A DNA stretch of 64,000 bases. Origin: Micromonospora costi. GTDB taxonomy: Bacteria; Actinomycetota; Actinomycetes; Mycobacteriales; Micromonosporaceae. Positions within the stretch are counted from its first letter, which is position 1, and each line of letters opens with the position of its first letter. The stretch spans positions 2,170,001 to 2,234,000 of the forward strand of contig NZ_RBAN01000001.1 in NCBI RefSeq assembly GCF_003626655.1, given 5' to 3'. Shown here piece after piece: positions 45,330-54,395 of this stretch. The translations under genes and the position numbers were made by a program. The notes below the pieces were generated by a model. The model saw nothing but the letters and a program-made list of their open reading frames with translations, ran no database searches and had not been told where the DNA came from.

Positions 45330-47426
45330 GTGACCACCGAGACTTCCCCGCCCGCGGCCAAGCGCGTCCCCGCCGAGCGCGTCCACCACGGCGACACCGT
45401 CGTCGACGAGTACGCCTGGCTGGCAGCCAAGGACGACCCGGAGACGATCGCGTACCTCAGAGCGGAGAACGCGTACACCGAGGCCCGCACCGCGCACCTG
45501 GCCGAGCTGCGTGAGCGGCTGTTCGAGGAGACCCGCCGGCGTACGCAGGAGACCGACCTCTCGGTGCCGACCCGCAAGGACGGCCACTGGTACTACACGC
45601 GCACGGTCGAGGGGCAGCAGTACGGCGTCCACTGCCGACGCGCCGTCCGCGACGGCGAGACCGAGCCGCCGGTCAGCGCCGACGGCGCGCCGCTGGACGG
45701 CGAGGAGGTGCTGCTCGACGGCAACCTGCTCGCCGAGGGGCACGACTTCTTCTCGCTCGGCGCGTTCGACGTGAGCCCCGACGGCCGCTGGCTGGCCTAC
45801 TCCACCGACTTCTCCGGCGACGAGCGCTTCACCCTCCGGGTCAAGGACCTCACGACCGGGGAACTGCTCCCAGACGAGGTGCCCGACACCTTCTACGGCA
45901 CCGCGTGGTCGGCCGACGCCTCGGTGCTCTTCTACGTGACGGTGGACGACGCCTGGCGGCCGTACCGGGTCTGGCGGCACGTCATCGGCACGCCCGCCAG
46001 CGACGACGTGGTGGTGCACCAGGAGGACGACGAGCGCTTCTGGGTGGGCGTCGAGCTGACCCGCTCGGAGAAGTTCGTCGTCATCGACATTCACAGCAAG
46101 ATCACCAGCGAGGTACGGGTCATCCCGGCCGGCAACCCGACCGGTGTGCCCGCCGTCGTCGCGCCCCGCCGGCAGGGCGTCGAGTACACGGTGGAGCACC
46201 ACGGCCACCGCTTCCTGATCCTGCACAACGACGGCGCCGAGGACTTCGCGCTCGCGTACACCTCGGCGGACGCCCCGGGCGACTGGGTGCCGCTCATCGA
46301 CCACTCCCCCGGCACCCGGCTGGAGGCGGTGGACGCGTTCGCCGACCACCTGGTGGTCTCGCTGCGCACCAATGGTTTGACCGGGCTGCGGGTGCTGCCG
46401 ATCGGCGGCGGCGACCCGCACGACATCGACTTCCCCGAGCCGCTCTACAGCGTGGGGCTGGACGCCAACCCGGAGTACCGGACCGGCCAGATCCGGCTGC
46501 GCTACACCTCGCTCGTCACCCCGGACTCGGTGTACGACTACGACCTGGTTACCCGGCGGATGGTGCTGCGCAAGCAGAAGCCGGTGTTGCCGGGGCCCGA
46601 CGGCCGGCCGTACGACCCGGCCGAGTACGAGCAGCACCGTGACTGGGCACTCGCCGACGACGGCACCCGCGTGCCGATCTCCCTGGTCTTCCGCAAGGGC
46701 ACCCCGCGCGACGGCTCGGCCCCCTGCGAGATCTACGGGTACGGCTCGTACGAGGCGAGCATGGATCCGTGGTTCTCAGTGGCCCGGCTGTCCCTGCTGG
46801 ACCGTGGAGTGATCTTCGCGGTGGCGCACATCCGGGGCGGTGGCGAGCTGGGTCGGCGCTGGTACGAGCAGGGCAAGCTGCTGGCCAAAAAGAACACCTT
46901 CACCGACTTCGTGGCCTGCGCCCGGCACCTCGTGAAGGCCGGCTGGACCTCCGGCGACCGGCTCGTGGCCCGGGGCGCGTCGGCGGGCGGCCTACTCATG
47001 GGCGCGGTGGCGAACCTCGCGCCGGACGCGTTCGCCGGGATCGTCGCGCAGGTGCCGTTCGTGGACGCGCTCACGTCCATCCTCGACCCGTCGCTCCCGC
47101 TGACCGTCACGGAGTGGGAGGAGTGGGGCAACCCGCTCGACGACCCCGAGGTGTACGCGTACATGAAGTCGTACACGCCGTACGAGAACGTGGCGACGCG
47201 CGACTACCCCGCCATCCTCGCCGTGACCAGCCTCAACGACACGCGGGTGCTCTACCACGAGCCGGCCAAGTGGATCGCCCGGCTGCGGGCCGCCGCGCCG
47301 CAGGGTGACTACCTGCTGAAGACCGAGATGGGCGCCGGCCACGGCGGCCCCAGCGGCCGGTACGACGCGTGGCGCGAGGAGGCGTTCATCAACGCCTGGA
47401 TCCTCGACCGCCTCGGCCGCGCCTGA
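45330..47426 (+). CDS. ptrB: Oligopeptidase B (S9A prolyl oligopeptidase family)
   Basis: A 698-residue protein with an N-terminal β-propeller and a C-terminal hydrolase domain. The nucleophile is Ser in RGASAGGLLMGAV (near residue 552), and the catalytic His is in GAGHGGPSGR (near 672). YGSYEASMDPWF and AHIRGGGELGRRWYE are typical of oligopeptidase B, which cleaves short peptides after Arg/Lys in the cytoplasm. TAACGT lies 6 bp before the GTG, so the message is probably leaderless. Confidence 0.92.
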   Translation: MTTETSPPAAKRVPAERVHHGDTVVDEYAWLAAKDDPETIAYLRAENAYTEARTAHLAELRERLFEETRRRTQETDLSVPTRKDGHWYYTRTVEGQQYGVHCRRAVRDGETEPPVSADGAPLDGEEVLLDGNLLAEGHDFFSLGAFDVSPDGRWLAYSTDFSGDERFTLRVKDLTTGELLPDEVPDTFYGTAWSADASVLFYVTVDDAWRPYRVWRHVIGTPASDDVVVHQEDDERFWVGVELTRSEKFVVIDIHSKITSEVRVIPAGNPTGVPAVVAPRRQGVEYTVEHHGHRFLILHNDGAEDFALAYTSADAPGDWVPLIDHSPGTRLEAVDAFADHLVVSLRTNGLTGLRVLPIGGGDPHDIDFPEPLYSVGLDANPEYRTGQIRLRYTSLVTPDSVYDYDLVTRRMVLRKQKPVLPGPDGRPYDPAEYEQHRDWALADDGTRVPISLVFRKGTPRDGSAPCEIYGYGSYEASMDPWFSVARLSLLDRGVIFAVAHIRGGGELGRRWYEQGKLLAKKNTFTDFVACARHLVKAGWTSGDRLVARGASAGGLLMGAVANLAPDAFAGIVAQVPFVDALTSILDPSLPLTVTEWEEWGNPLDDPEVYAYMKSYTPYENVATRDYPAILAVTSLNDTRVLYHEPAKWIARLRAAAPQGDYLLKTEMGAGHGGPSGRYDAWREEAFINAWILDRLGRA

Positions 47427-47433
47427 GGCGCCA

Positions 47434-47459
47434 GGAGGGGCCGGCCAACCGGCCCCTCC
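47434..47459 (+). terminator. Terminator of ptrB
   Basis: GGAGGGGCCGG and CCGGCCCCTCC form a perfect 11-bp stem with loop CCAA, 8 bp after the ptrB stop. Confidence 0.8.
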
Positions 47460-47538
47460 ACGGCCCGGCGCCGGCCGGTTGAGCGCCGCCCGCCACCGAA
47501 CGCCGCCCAGTTGAGCGCCGCCCGGAGCCGGCCGCCGC

Positions 47539-48489
47539 TCAGCCGAGCGCCGCCGCCAGCACCGCCGGGTCGACGTTGCCGCCGGTGACCACGGCGACGG
47601 TACGGCCCGCCGGCAGCTCACCGGCGTGGAACAGTCGCGCGGCGGCGGCCACCGCGCCGCTCGGCTCCGCCACCAGCCGGGCGTCCCGCGCCAGTCGCGC
47701 CATCGCGAGCGCGATCTCCTCCTCGGTCACCGTGACGATGCCGTCGAGGTGGGCCCGCAGGTGGGCGAGGGTCAGCTCGGACAGGTTGGTGCGCAGCCCG
47801 TCCGCGCTGGTGCGGTAGGTGCGCTCCACGTCCCACACGACCACCTCCCCGGCGGCGAGCGAGTCGCGGGCGTCGGCGGCCAGCGCCGGCTCCACACCGA
47901 CGACGGCCGCGGACGGGCGCAGCGCCCGGACGGCCGTGGCCACGCCGGACGCGAGGCCACCGCCGCCCACCGGCACGAGCACCACGTCCACGTCGGGCAG
48001 GTCCGCGACGATCTCCAGCCCGAGCGTCCCCTGGCCGGCGATGATCCGCGGGTCGTCGAAGGGCGGCACCAGCGCGCCCCCGCTCTCCGCGACGATCCGC
48101 TCGGCCTCGACGAGCCGGCGGGCCGGCGGGACGAGCCGCACGTCGGCGCCGAGCGCCCGCATCCGGTCCACCTTGACCTGCGGCGCGCCCTCGGGGACCA
48201 CCACGGTGCACGGGACGCCGGCCGCGCGGGCCGCGTACGCGAGGGCCTGCCCGTGGTTGCCGGACGAGTGGGTGACCACGCCCCGGGCGCGGACCGCCGG
48301 GTCGAGCCGGGCCACGGCGTGGGTGGCGCCGCGCAGCTTGAACGAGCCCACCGGTTGCAGGCTCTCCGGCTTCAGCCACAGCGCGTCGTCCCAGAGGGCC
48401 GGCAGCAGCGGCGTACGCACCACGGTGCCGGCGACGTCGGCCGCGGCGACCATCCTGCCCCGGGCCGCACCGGACCCGCCGCCCCTCAT
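47539..48489 (-). CDS. PLP-dependent threonine/serine dehydratase
   Basis: The ATG at 48489 has GGAG 7 bp upstream. The 316-residue product carries the PLP lysine in VGSFKLRGA (near residue 50), SSGNHGQALAYAA, and the phosphate-binding loop PVGGGGLASG. It lacks the C-terminal ACT regulatory domain, so it is a catabolic dehydratase or serine racemase-like enzyme. It should turn threonine or serine into ammonia and a keto acid. Confidence 0.9.
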   Translation of the reverse strand: MRGGGSGAARGRMVAAADVAGTVVRTPLLPALWDDALWLKPESLQPVGSFKLRGATHAVARLDPAVRARGVVTHSSGNHGQALAYAARAAGVPCTVVVPEGAPQVKVDRMRALGADVRLVPPARRLVEAERIVAESGGALVPPFDDPRIIAGQGTLGLEIVADLPDVDVVLVPVGGGGLASGVATAVRALRPSAAVVGVEPALAADARDSLAAGEVVVWDVERTYRTSADGLRTNLSELTLAHLRAHLDGIVTVTEEEIALAMARLARDARLVAEPSGAVAAAARLFHAGELPAGRTVAVVTGGNVDPAVLAAALG

Positions 48490-48625
48490 GATCGCGCTCC
48501 GCCACCCGAGCGCCGACGGCCGGCGAGGCGCCAACCGCCGGCGAGGCGCCGACGGCCGCCGTCCGGATCGGGCGTGCACATCCGGCGTCGGCGTGCCGGG
48601 GCCGTACGCCACCTAGACTGCCCGG

Positions 48626-48799
48626 GTGAGCGAGGCCGAGGAGCAGCCCGGCGACCGGCCGGAGGACGACCCGCCTCGCCGCCGCCCGGCGCTCGTCATC
48701 CTCGCCGTCGTGGTCGCCGCCCTGCTCGTCTGCTGCTGCTCGGCGGCGGTCGGCCTGCTCATCTCCTGGTCCGCGGGCCTCTTCCACCCGGGCGCCTGA
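48626..48799 (+). CDS. 57-residue single-pass membrane protein
   Basis: Translation gives MSEAEEQPGDRPEDDPPRRR, then a hydrophobic helix (ALVILAVVVAALLVCCCS) with three consecutive cysteines, and a short end GLFHPGA. The acidic, then basic, then membrane layout is protein-like. TAGACT lies exactly 6 bp before the GTG, the leaderless pattern. I recognise no family. It is divergent from the dehydratase gene. Confidence 0.7.
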   Translation: MSEAEEQPGDRPEDDPPRRRPALVILAVVVAALLVCCCSAAVGLLISWSAGLFHPGA

Positions 48800-48865
48800 C
48801 CACTCAGCGCCAAAGCCGGCCGCCGGGCACGCCGGCGAAACCAGGAGCAGCCGGCGAAAACAGGC

Positions 48866-51007
48866 TCAGCCGGTGCGCCCGGCCGTCGCCAGGGCGGCCG
48901 CCTCGCCGGTACGGACCATCCGGTGCCACCGCAGCCGGTTGCCGATCACGGCCGTGACCGCCGACTGGATCACCACGAGGTACATGAGCTGGCGGTAGAC
49001 CACCTGCTGCAACGGCAGCGCCCAGAGCGGGCCCAGGCGCTCCCGGTCCAGCCGCAGCGCGTAGCCGGCCGTCGCGGCCTGCAACAGCAGCAGCCCGAAC
49101 CAGGCGAGGGCGAGCGTCGACCAGGGCAGGAAGAGCAGCCCGTACAGGGCGAACACGTCGACCGCGGGCGCGGTCAGCGGCAGCAGGATCTGGAAGACCG
49201 TCAGGTACGGCAGGCCACGGCGACCCAGCTTCCCGCCCGCGCCGGACTCGCGCAGCGCGTGCCGGTGCTTCCACATCGCCTGCATCGTGCCGTAGCACCA
49301 GCGGTACCGCTGCCGCCAGAGCTGCCGCAGGGTGGACGGCGCCTCGGTCCAGGCGATCGCCGCCTCCTCGTACACCACCCGCCAGCCGGCACGCAGCACC
49401 GCCATGGTGAGGTCGGTGTCCTCGGCCAGGGTGTCTCCCGGCACCCCTCCGACGGCCATCAGCACCTCGCGGCGGAACGCGCCGATGGCGCCCGGGATGG
49501 TCGGCATGCACTCCAGCACGTCGTACATCCGGCGGTCGAGGTTGAACCCGATGACGTACTCCAGGTGCTGCCAGCGGCCGAGCAGGCGACGCCGGTTGGC
49601 CACCTTGGTGTTGCCGGAGATCGCACCCACCGACCGGTCGGCGAAGCCCTGCACCAGCCGGTACACGGTGTCTGACTGGAACACCGTGTCCCCGTCCACC
49701 AGCACCAGCAGCTCGGCCCGGGCCGCCCGGATACCCGTGTTCAGCGCGGCCGGCTTGCCCGCGTTGTCCTGTCGGATGACCCTCACCCCGCGCAGCCGCA
49801 GGCGTTCGACGATGTCGGCGGTGCCGTCGGTGGAGCCGTCGTCCACCACGATCACCTCGAGCGCCGGGTACGCGCTGGCCACCAGCGAGCGGACCGTCGC
49901 CGCGATGTTCGCCGCCTCGTTGTACGCGGGCACGATCACCGAGACCGGTGCGCGGACCTCGGGCCGGTGACCGGTACGGCGGCGTACCCGCCGGACGTGC
50001 CGCTGGGCGCAGACGACCTGGACCGCGAGCCGGGCGACACCGAGGACCAGGGCGATCCCGAGCAGCAGGTTCATGCCGTCGGCCACCCAGCCGGCGCCGG
50101 CCTGCGTCCAGCGCAGCGCGGTGCCGCTGAGCCGGCTGCCGGCGCTCGCCGGGAGCATCGACGCCGGCGCCCCGATCCCCGCCGACACGGTGGTGAACCG
50201 GTACCCGCGCCGGGTCAGGTCCGGCAGCAGCCGGTCGAGCGCGGCGATCGTCTGCGCGCGGTCACCGCCCCCGTCGTGCATGAGCACCACGGCGCCGCCA
50301 CCGCGGGCGGGTGTGGCGGCCTTGACGATCGCGTCGACACCGGGCCGCTGCCAGTCCCGCGTGTCGTGGTCGGCCAGCACGGCGACGTGGCCGTCCCCGG
50401 CCGCGGCGCGCAGCGCGTCGTACTCGGGCCCGTCGAGGGCCGACGGCACGGACGAGAAGGGCGGCCGCAGCAGGGTGACCTCACGACCGGTCGCCGCGGC
50501 CACCGCCTTGCGGGTCAGCGACAGCTCCAGGTCACGCCGCCAGGCGGGGACGGCCGCGAGGTCGGCGTGGGTGAACGTGTGCGACCCGATCTCGTGCCCC
50601 TCGGCGAGGATCCGCCGGACCAGTTCGGGGTGCTCGTTGACCCGTGCGCCGACCACGAAGAAGGTGGCGTGCACGTGGTGCCGGCGCAGCACGTCGAGCA
50701 CCTGCGGCGTCCAGCGGGGATCCGGACCGTCGTCGAAGGTGAGCGCGACCGTCCGGGCCGGCATCGCCCGGGTCACCGGCTCGGACTGGTCGAGCCGGAG
50801 CACCGGCCCACCGGCGGTGACACTCTTCGGCGGACCGACGGCGGTGCCAGAGGCGGAGGTGACACCAGGGGCCGGGCCGGAGCCACCGCCGAGCCCGCTC
50901 ACCATGCCGTGCGCGGTGAGCGTCGCGAGCAGCAGCGTGAGGCCGAGCACGAGCAGGAACCAGTGGGCCCGCGGATCGCGGCGGGCGGCGTGTCGCGCAG
51001 TGATCAC
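48866..51007 (-). CDS. Polysaccharide deacetylase-glycosyltransferase 2 fusion
   Basis: A 713-residue protein. After one helix, a NodB domain carries TFDDGPDP (near residue 90) and the metal HxxxH in SHTFTH. A second helix follows near 310, then a processive GT2 domain with VIVPAYNEA, DDGSTDG, VDGDT, EDTDLT and QRYRW, and three or more C-terminal helices. The fusion suggests synthesis, export and de-N-acetylation of a surface β-linked aminosugar polymer. The GTG start overlaps the upstream small gene by 4 bp (GTGA). Confidence 0.93.
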   Translation of the reverse strand: MITARHAARRDPRAHWFLLVLGLTLLLATLTAHGMVSGLGGGSGPAPGVTSASGTAVGPPKSVTAGGPVLRLDQSEPVTRAMPARTVALTFDDGPDPRWTPQVLDVLRRHHVHATFFVVGARVNEHPELVRRILAEGHEIGSHTFTHADLAAVPAWRRDLELSLTRKAVAAATGREVTLLRPPFSSVPSALDGPEYDALRAAAGDGHVAVLADHDTRDWQRPGVDAIVKAATPARGGGAVVLMHDGGGDRAQTIAALDRLLPDLTRRGYRFTTVSAGIGAPASMLPASAGSRLSGTALRWTQAGAGWVADGMNLLLGIALVLGVARLAVQVVCAQRHVRRVRRRTGHRPEVRAPVSVIVPAYNEAANIAATVRSLVASAYPALEVIVVDDGSTDGTADIVERLRLRGVRVIRQDNAGKPAALNTGIRAARAELLVLVDGDTVFQSDTVYRLVQGFADRSVGAISGNTKVANRRRLLGRWQHLEYVIGFNLDRRMYDVLECMPTIPGAIGAFRREVLMAVGGVPGDTLAEDTDLTMAVLRAGWRVVYEEAAIAWTEAPSTLRQLWRQRYRWCYGTMQAMWKHRHALRESGAGGKLGRRGLPYLTVFQILLPLTAPAVDVFALYGLLFLPWSTLALAWFGLLLLQAATAGYALRLDRERLGPLWALPLQQVVYRQLMYLVVIQSAVTAVIGNRLRWHRMVRTGEAAALATAGRTG

Positions 51008-51435
51008 TGCGGCTTGCCCGGTGACCTGCTCGGCTTCGGCGTGTTGCGCCGCTCGTCGCCCTGGCCCGGGCGCTCGGAGCCGGTCGGGCGGGCGGCGCCC
51101 GTAGGAACCGTGGTGGCGCGCACGGCGGTCGGGCTCGGGGACCGGGAGGGCATCCCGGCGGGCGAGGTGCTCGTGGTGGCCGGCGAGGGACCCGCGGAGG
51201 GTGACGTGCCGATGCCGTCCCGGCCGTCCAGGCCCGCCTCGATCGGCCGCGCCGGCCGCGAATCCGGCCAGCCGGGCACCGGCACCGGGGATTCGAAGAA
51301 GAGGCCGGCCAGGATCAGCACGACGCTGGCGAGCAGGCCTACTCCCATGGCGGTGCCGGCGATCACCGTGAGCCGGCGCCGGCGACCGGTGCGGTCGACG
51401 AAGACCGGTGGCTCAGCACCGGGCTGGTTGTGCAT
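51004..51435 (-). CDS. Small single-pass membrane protein coupled to the polysaccharide synthase
   Basis: ATG 51435 follows GGGAG by about 6 bp. The 143-residue product has a basic start, one helix (LTVIAGTAMGVGLLASVVLILAG shortened here: about residues 23-45), then a Pro/Ser/Thr-rich extracytoplasmic tail. Its stop overlaps the start of the deacetylase-glycosyltransferase, so it may be an accessory or anchoring subunit. No family is recognised. Confidence 0.75.
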   Translation of the reverse strand: MHNQPGAEPPVFVDRTGRRRRLTVIAGTAMGVGLLASVVLILAGLFFESPVPVPGWPDSRPARPIEAGLDGRDGIGTSPSAGPSPATTSTSPAGMPSRSPSPTAVRATTVPTGAARPTGSERPGQGDERRNTPKPSRSPGKPQ

Positions 51436-51541
51436 CTCTGACTCCCACACGCCGACGCCACCGAGGCCGTCCGGGCCTCGGCGCGGGACCGTCCAGGCCC
51501 CGACGCAAACAGCGCGCCCGTCGGCTGCGGCGTTACACGAT

Positions 51542-53065
51542 TCAGGTTGTCCTAAGTTCCTCGACCGCGGTGCTCGCCTGCAGGAAGAGCAGGCCGACCG
51601 CGACCGTGAGGAGCACCGCGGCGAGGGCGCCGGCTCCGAGCAGCGCCAGGTGTTCCAGCGGTACGTCCGCCGTCCGGCTTACCTCCGGGCCGGACACCAT
51701 GCGGGTGTACTGCTGCCGGGTCACGGGGTCGGCGCAGAGGTCGGCGCTCGCGTCGCAGATCTCGGTGGACGTGACGCCCCGGCTGACGTCGCCGAAGAGC
51801 GCCCGGCCCAGGAAGGTGCCCACCGCCAGGGCCGCGAGGATCGCCGGGACGGCGGGCAGCGTCGACTGCCAGGCGATCGACCGCGCGATCGTGGCCCGGG
51901 GCACGCCGGTCGCCACCAGCGCCGCGTACGCCCGCCGCCGCGCCACGATGCCCTCGACCACGGCGACGAGCAGGCCCGCGGCGGCGATCGCCACGGCCAC
52001 CGCGATCGCGAGATCCACCAGGTCCATGGTGGCCAGGTAGAACGGGTTGTCGCCCGCGTCGACGCCGCTGAGCCGGTTCTGCTCGCGGGCCAGCTGGTCC
52101 TGGAGGACGAAGTACGCGCGCAGCACGGCCGCCCCCGCGCCGAAGGTCACCGCGGCCAGCAGGGCGGCGAAGGTGCGGCTGCCGGCCCACGGGTCGGCCA
52201 TCAGCCGGCCGGCCGCGAGCAGCGGGGCGGGCCGCCGGGCGTACCGGTGCAGCAGCCGCCCGGTGGTGTGCGAGATCCAGCCGGCGCCGAGCACGACCCC
52301 GACCATGGCGGCCAGTCCGCCGCCGACGTAGAGCACGCCCAGCAGCCACACGGTCGCCTCGCTGGAGCCGTCGTACGAGCGCAGCACCCGACCGCCGGCG
52401 ACGAACGCGACCAGGCCGGAGGCGATCACCACGCCCGCCCAGGGGCCGGGGCCACGGTCACGGGCGGCCCGGCGGGTCACGCCCAGCGGGCTGGTGGTCA
52501 CCCGGCGCAGCATGAGCGCGGTGGCCAGCGCGGCGACCAGCGGCAGCCCGAGCACCACGGCCGCCAGCGCGCCGGGCGACGGCAGCACGTCGGTGGGGAG
52601 GGCGAGCCGCCCCCGGTCGTCCGGGCGGCCGATGAGGACCCGGGCGCCCAGGTAGAGCCCCAGGCCGCCGAGCGTGCCGAGGAGGCTCGCGACGCCGGTC
52701 TCCAGCATCGCGAGCCGCGTCACCTGGCCGGGCGTGGCGCCGGCGAGCCGGAGCGCCGCCAACCGGCGGTCCCGGGCCGGGGCGCCCAGCCGGGCGCACT
52801 GCGCGGCCAGGGCCAGCACCGGGATCACGAGCAGCAGCAGCGCGAACGCCGTGCCGCCGCGCAGCCCGGGCTCCCGGAGCAGCGCGTTGCCGTACTGCTC
52901 GGCCTGGGCGTACGGGTCGCCGACCGGCTCCGGGATGGCCAGCACGGTGAGCGCCGCCAGCGCGGCCAGTGCGGCGAGCGCCGCGCTGAGCCCGGTGAGC
53001 AGCACCCGGGCGGTGTCGGTGCGGGTGCCGGCCAGGGCGAGCCGGAGCAGCGCGGCGGCCCTCAC
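51542..53065 (-). CDS. FtsX-like ABC transporter permease
   Basis: A 507-residue membrane protein with about eight to ten helices and the FtsX pattern AALRLAGATPGQVTRLAMLETGV and ALVATGVPRATIARSIAWQS twice over. GTG 53065 overlaps the ATPase stop (GTGA). With the ATPase it should form a MacB-like exporter or mechanotransmitter. A PadR regulator heads the operon, which suggests efflux of a toxic compound. Confidence 0.88.
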   Translation of the reverse strand: MRAAALLRLALAGTRTDTARVLLTGLSAALAALAALAALTVLAIPEPVGDPYAQAEQYGNALLREPGLRGGTAFALLLLVIPVLALAAQCARLGAPARDRRLAALRLAGATPGQVTRLAMLETGVASLLGTLGGLGLYLGARVLIGRPDDRGRLALPTDVLPSPGALAAVVLGLPLVAALATALMLRRVTTSPLGVTRRAARDRGPGPWAGVVIASGLVAFVAGGRVLRSYDGSSEATVWLLGVLYVGGGLAAMVGVVLGAGWISHTTGRLLHRYARRPAPLLAAGRLMADPWAGSRTFAALLAAVTFGAGAAVLRAYFVLQDQLAREQNRLSGVDAGDNPFYLATMDLVDLAIAVAVAIAAAGLLVAVVEGIVARRRAYAALVATGVPRATIARSIAWQSTLPAVPAILAALAVGTFLGRALFGDVSRGVTSTEICDASADLCADPVTRQQYTRMVSGPEVSRTADVPLEHLALLGAGALAAVLLTVAVGLLFLQASTAVEELRTT

Positions 53066-53760
53066 CGGTGGCCGCCGGCCAGCGGCGTGTCCAGGCCCAG
53101 CCCCGTGTGGTCGACCATGCCGTCGCGGAGGACCACCTCCCGGTCGGCGTACGCGGCGATCCGCGGTTCGTGGGTGACCAGCACGACCGACGTGTTCTGC
53201 TGCCGGGCGAGCCGGACCAGGGTGGTGAGGACCTGCTCGCCGGCGAGCGTGTCGAGTGCGCCGGTGGGCTCGTCCGCGAAGAGCACCCGCGGCTCGGTGA
53301 CCAGCGCTCGGGCGGTGGCGCACCGCTGCTGCTGCCCGCCGGACATCTCACCCGGCCGGACGTCGGCCACCTCCGCCACGCCGAGCCGTTCCAGCCAGGT
53401 CAGCGCCGCCGTCCGCGCCTCTCGCCGCCCCGTGCCGGCGAGAAGCAGCGGAAGGGCGACGTTCTCCGCCGCGGTCAGCTCGGCGACGAGCTGGCCGAAC
53501 TGGAACAGCACCCCGAACTCGGTGCGCCGCAGCCGCGAGCGTGCCGCCTCGGACCAGGTGTCGATCCGGTGGCCCTGCCAGGTCACCTCGCCAGCGTCCG
53601 GGCGCAGGATCCCGGCGAGGCAGTGCAGCAGGGTGGACTTGCCGCAGCCGCTCGGCCCGGTCACCGCCACGATCTCGCCCTCGCCGATCTCGACGGTGAC
53701 GCCGCGCAACGCGGGCGTCGGCCCGTACGACCTGACCACGCCGCGAGCCTGAAGGGTCAT
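53062..53760 (-). CDS. ABC transporter ATP-binding protein (MacB/LolD type)
   Basis: A 232-residue ATPase. Walker A is GPSGCGKST (near 35), the signature is MSGGQQQR, and Walker B is VLFADEPTGALD, the LolD/MacB pattern that goes with FtsX-like permeases. Its ATG overlaps the PadR stop (ATGA), and its stop overlaps the permease start. It drives the FtsX-like exporter. Confidence 0.92.
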   Translation of the reverse strand: MTLQARGVVRSYGPTPALRGVTVEIGEGEIVAVTGPSGCGKSTLLHCLAGILRPDAGEVTWQGHRIDTWSEAARSRLRRTEFGVLFQFGQLVAELTAAENVALPLLLAGTGRREARTAALTWLERLGVAEVADVRPGEMSGGQQQRCATARALVTEPRVLFADEPTGALDTLAGEQVLTTLVRLARQQNTSVVLVTHEPRIAAYADREVVLRDGMVDHTGLGLDTPLAGGHR

Positions 53761-54293
53761 GCATGCACCTCCCGGTGCCAGTCGGCGACCCGGGCCAGGG
53801 TGGTGTGCAGCCACCGCAGGTCGGCGTCGAGGTGAGCGATGGCGAAGTCGGCCGCCACGACGTCGTCGACGGTGGCCGACGGCTCGTTCTTCACGGCGGT
53901 CAGCTCGCGGAGCCGCGCGGTGTGCGCCTGGCGCTGGGCGACCAGGTAGGACCGGGCCCGGTCGACGTCGGCGACCAGCAGCGCGACGACCACCTTGGCG
54001 AAGAGGGTGCTCGCCACGTACGGCATCGGAGGCTCGACGGTGGTGAGCCACCGGTCCAGCGCGGCGTGCCCCTCCTCGGTGAGCGCGTACGCGGTGCGCT
54101 CCGGCCCGCCGTCGCGCCCGTGCCCGGCGGGTGCCACCAGGCCGTCGCGTTCGAGCCGCCCGAGCGTGGCGTAGACCTGCCCGAACGCGAGCGGACGGGC
54201 GCGCGGCAACCGCGCGTCGTGGGCACGCTTGAGCTCGTAGCCGTGTTTGCTGCCGGCGGCGAGCAGCCCGAGCAGGACGTGCGGTGTGGACAC
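53757..54293 (-). CDS. PadR family transcriptional regulator
   Basis: GTG 54293 gives the family start MSTPHVLLGLLAAGSKHGYE and lies 6 bp behind the presumed -10, so a leaderless message is likely; an ATG at 54308 sits inside the operator palindrome. The 178-residue product has the PadR winged helix (to about 90, GQVYATLGRLERDGLV) and a C-terminal four-helix dimerisation part. It likely represses itself and the coupled ABC exporter through the palindrome. Confidence 0.9.
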   Translation of the reverse strand: MSTPHVLLGLLAAGSKHGYELKRAHDARLPRARPLAFGQVYATLGRLERDGLVAPAGHGRDGGPERTAYALTEEGHAALDRWLTTVEPPMPYVASTLFAKVVVALLVADVDRARSYLVAQRQAHTARLRELTAVKNEPSATVDDVVAADFAIAHLDADLRWLHTTLARVADWHREVHA

Positions 54294-54299
54294 CCCGTC

Positions 54300-54329
54300 A
54301 CTATTCATTCGATGAATAGTGGACGTCAA
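54300..54329 (-). promoter_or_regulatory. Promoter and 21-bp operator of the PadR/ABC operon
   Basis: ACTATTCAT-TCG-ATGAATAGT (54300-54320) has perfect 9-bp arms. On the minus strand TTGACG (54324-54329) is a good -35 and AATAGT, 18 bp on, a -10; GTG 54293 begins 6 bp later. The palindrome therefore fills the spacer and -10, as expected for a repressor site. Confidence 0.8.
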
Positions 54330-54395
54330 GCAACCGGGCCCGCCGAACCGCCCCGCGGATGCGTCACCAGGCCGGGGCGGTCGGCGGGTTCCGGG

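Noticed and set aside
49967..53752. A 1261-codon open frame on the plus strand
   Set aside because: It runs opposite to the deacetylase-glycosyltransferase, FtsX-like permease and ATPase genes; composition bias explains its length.
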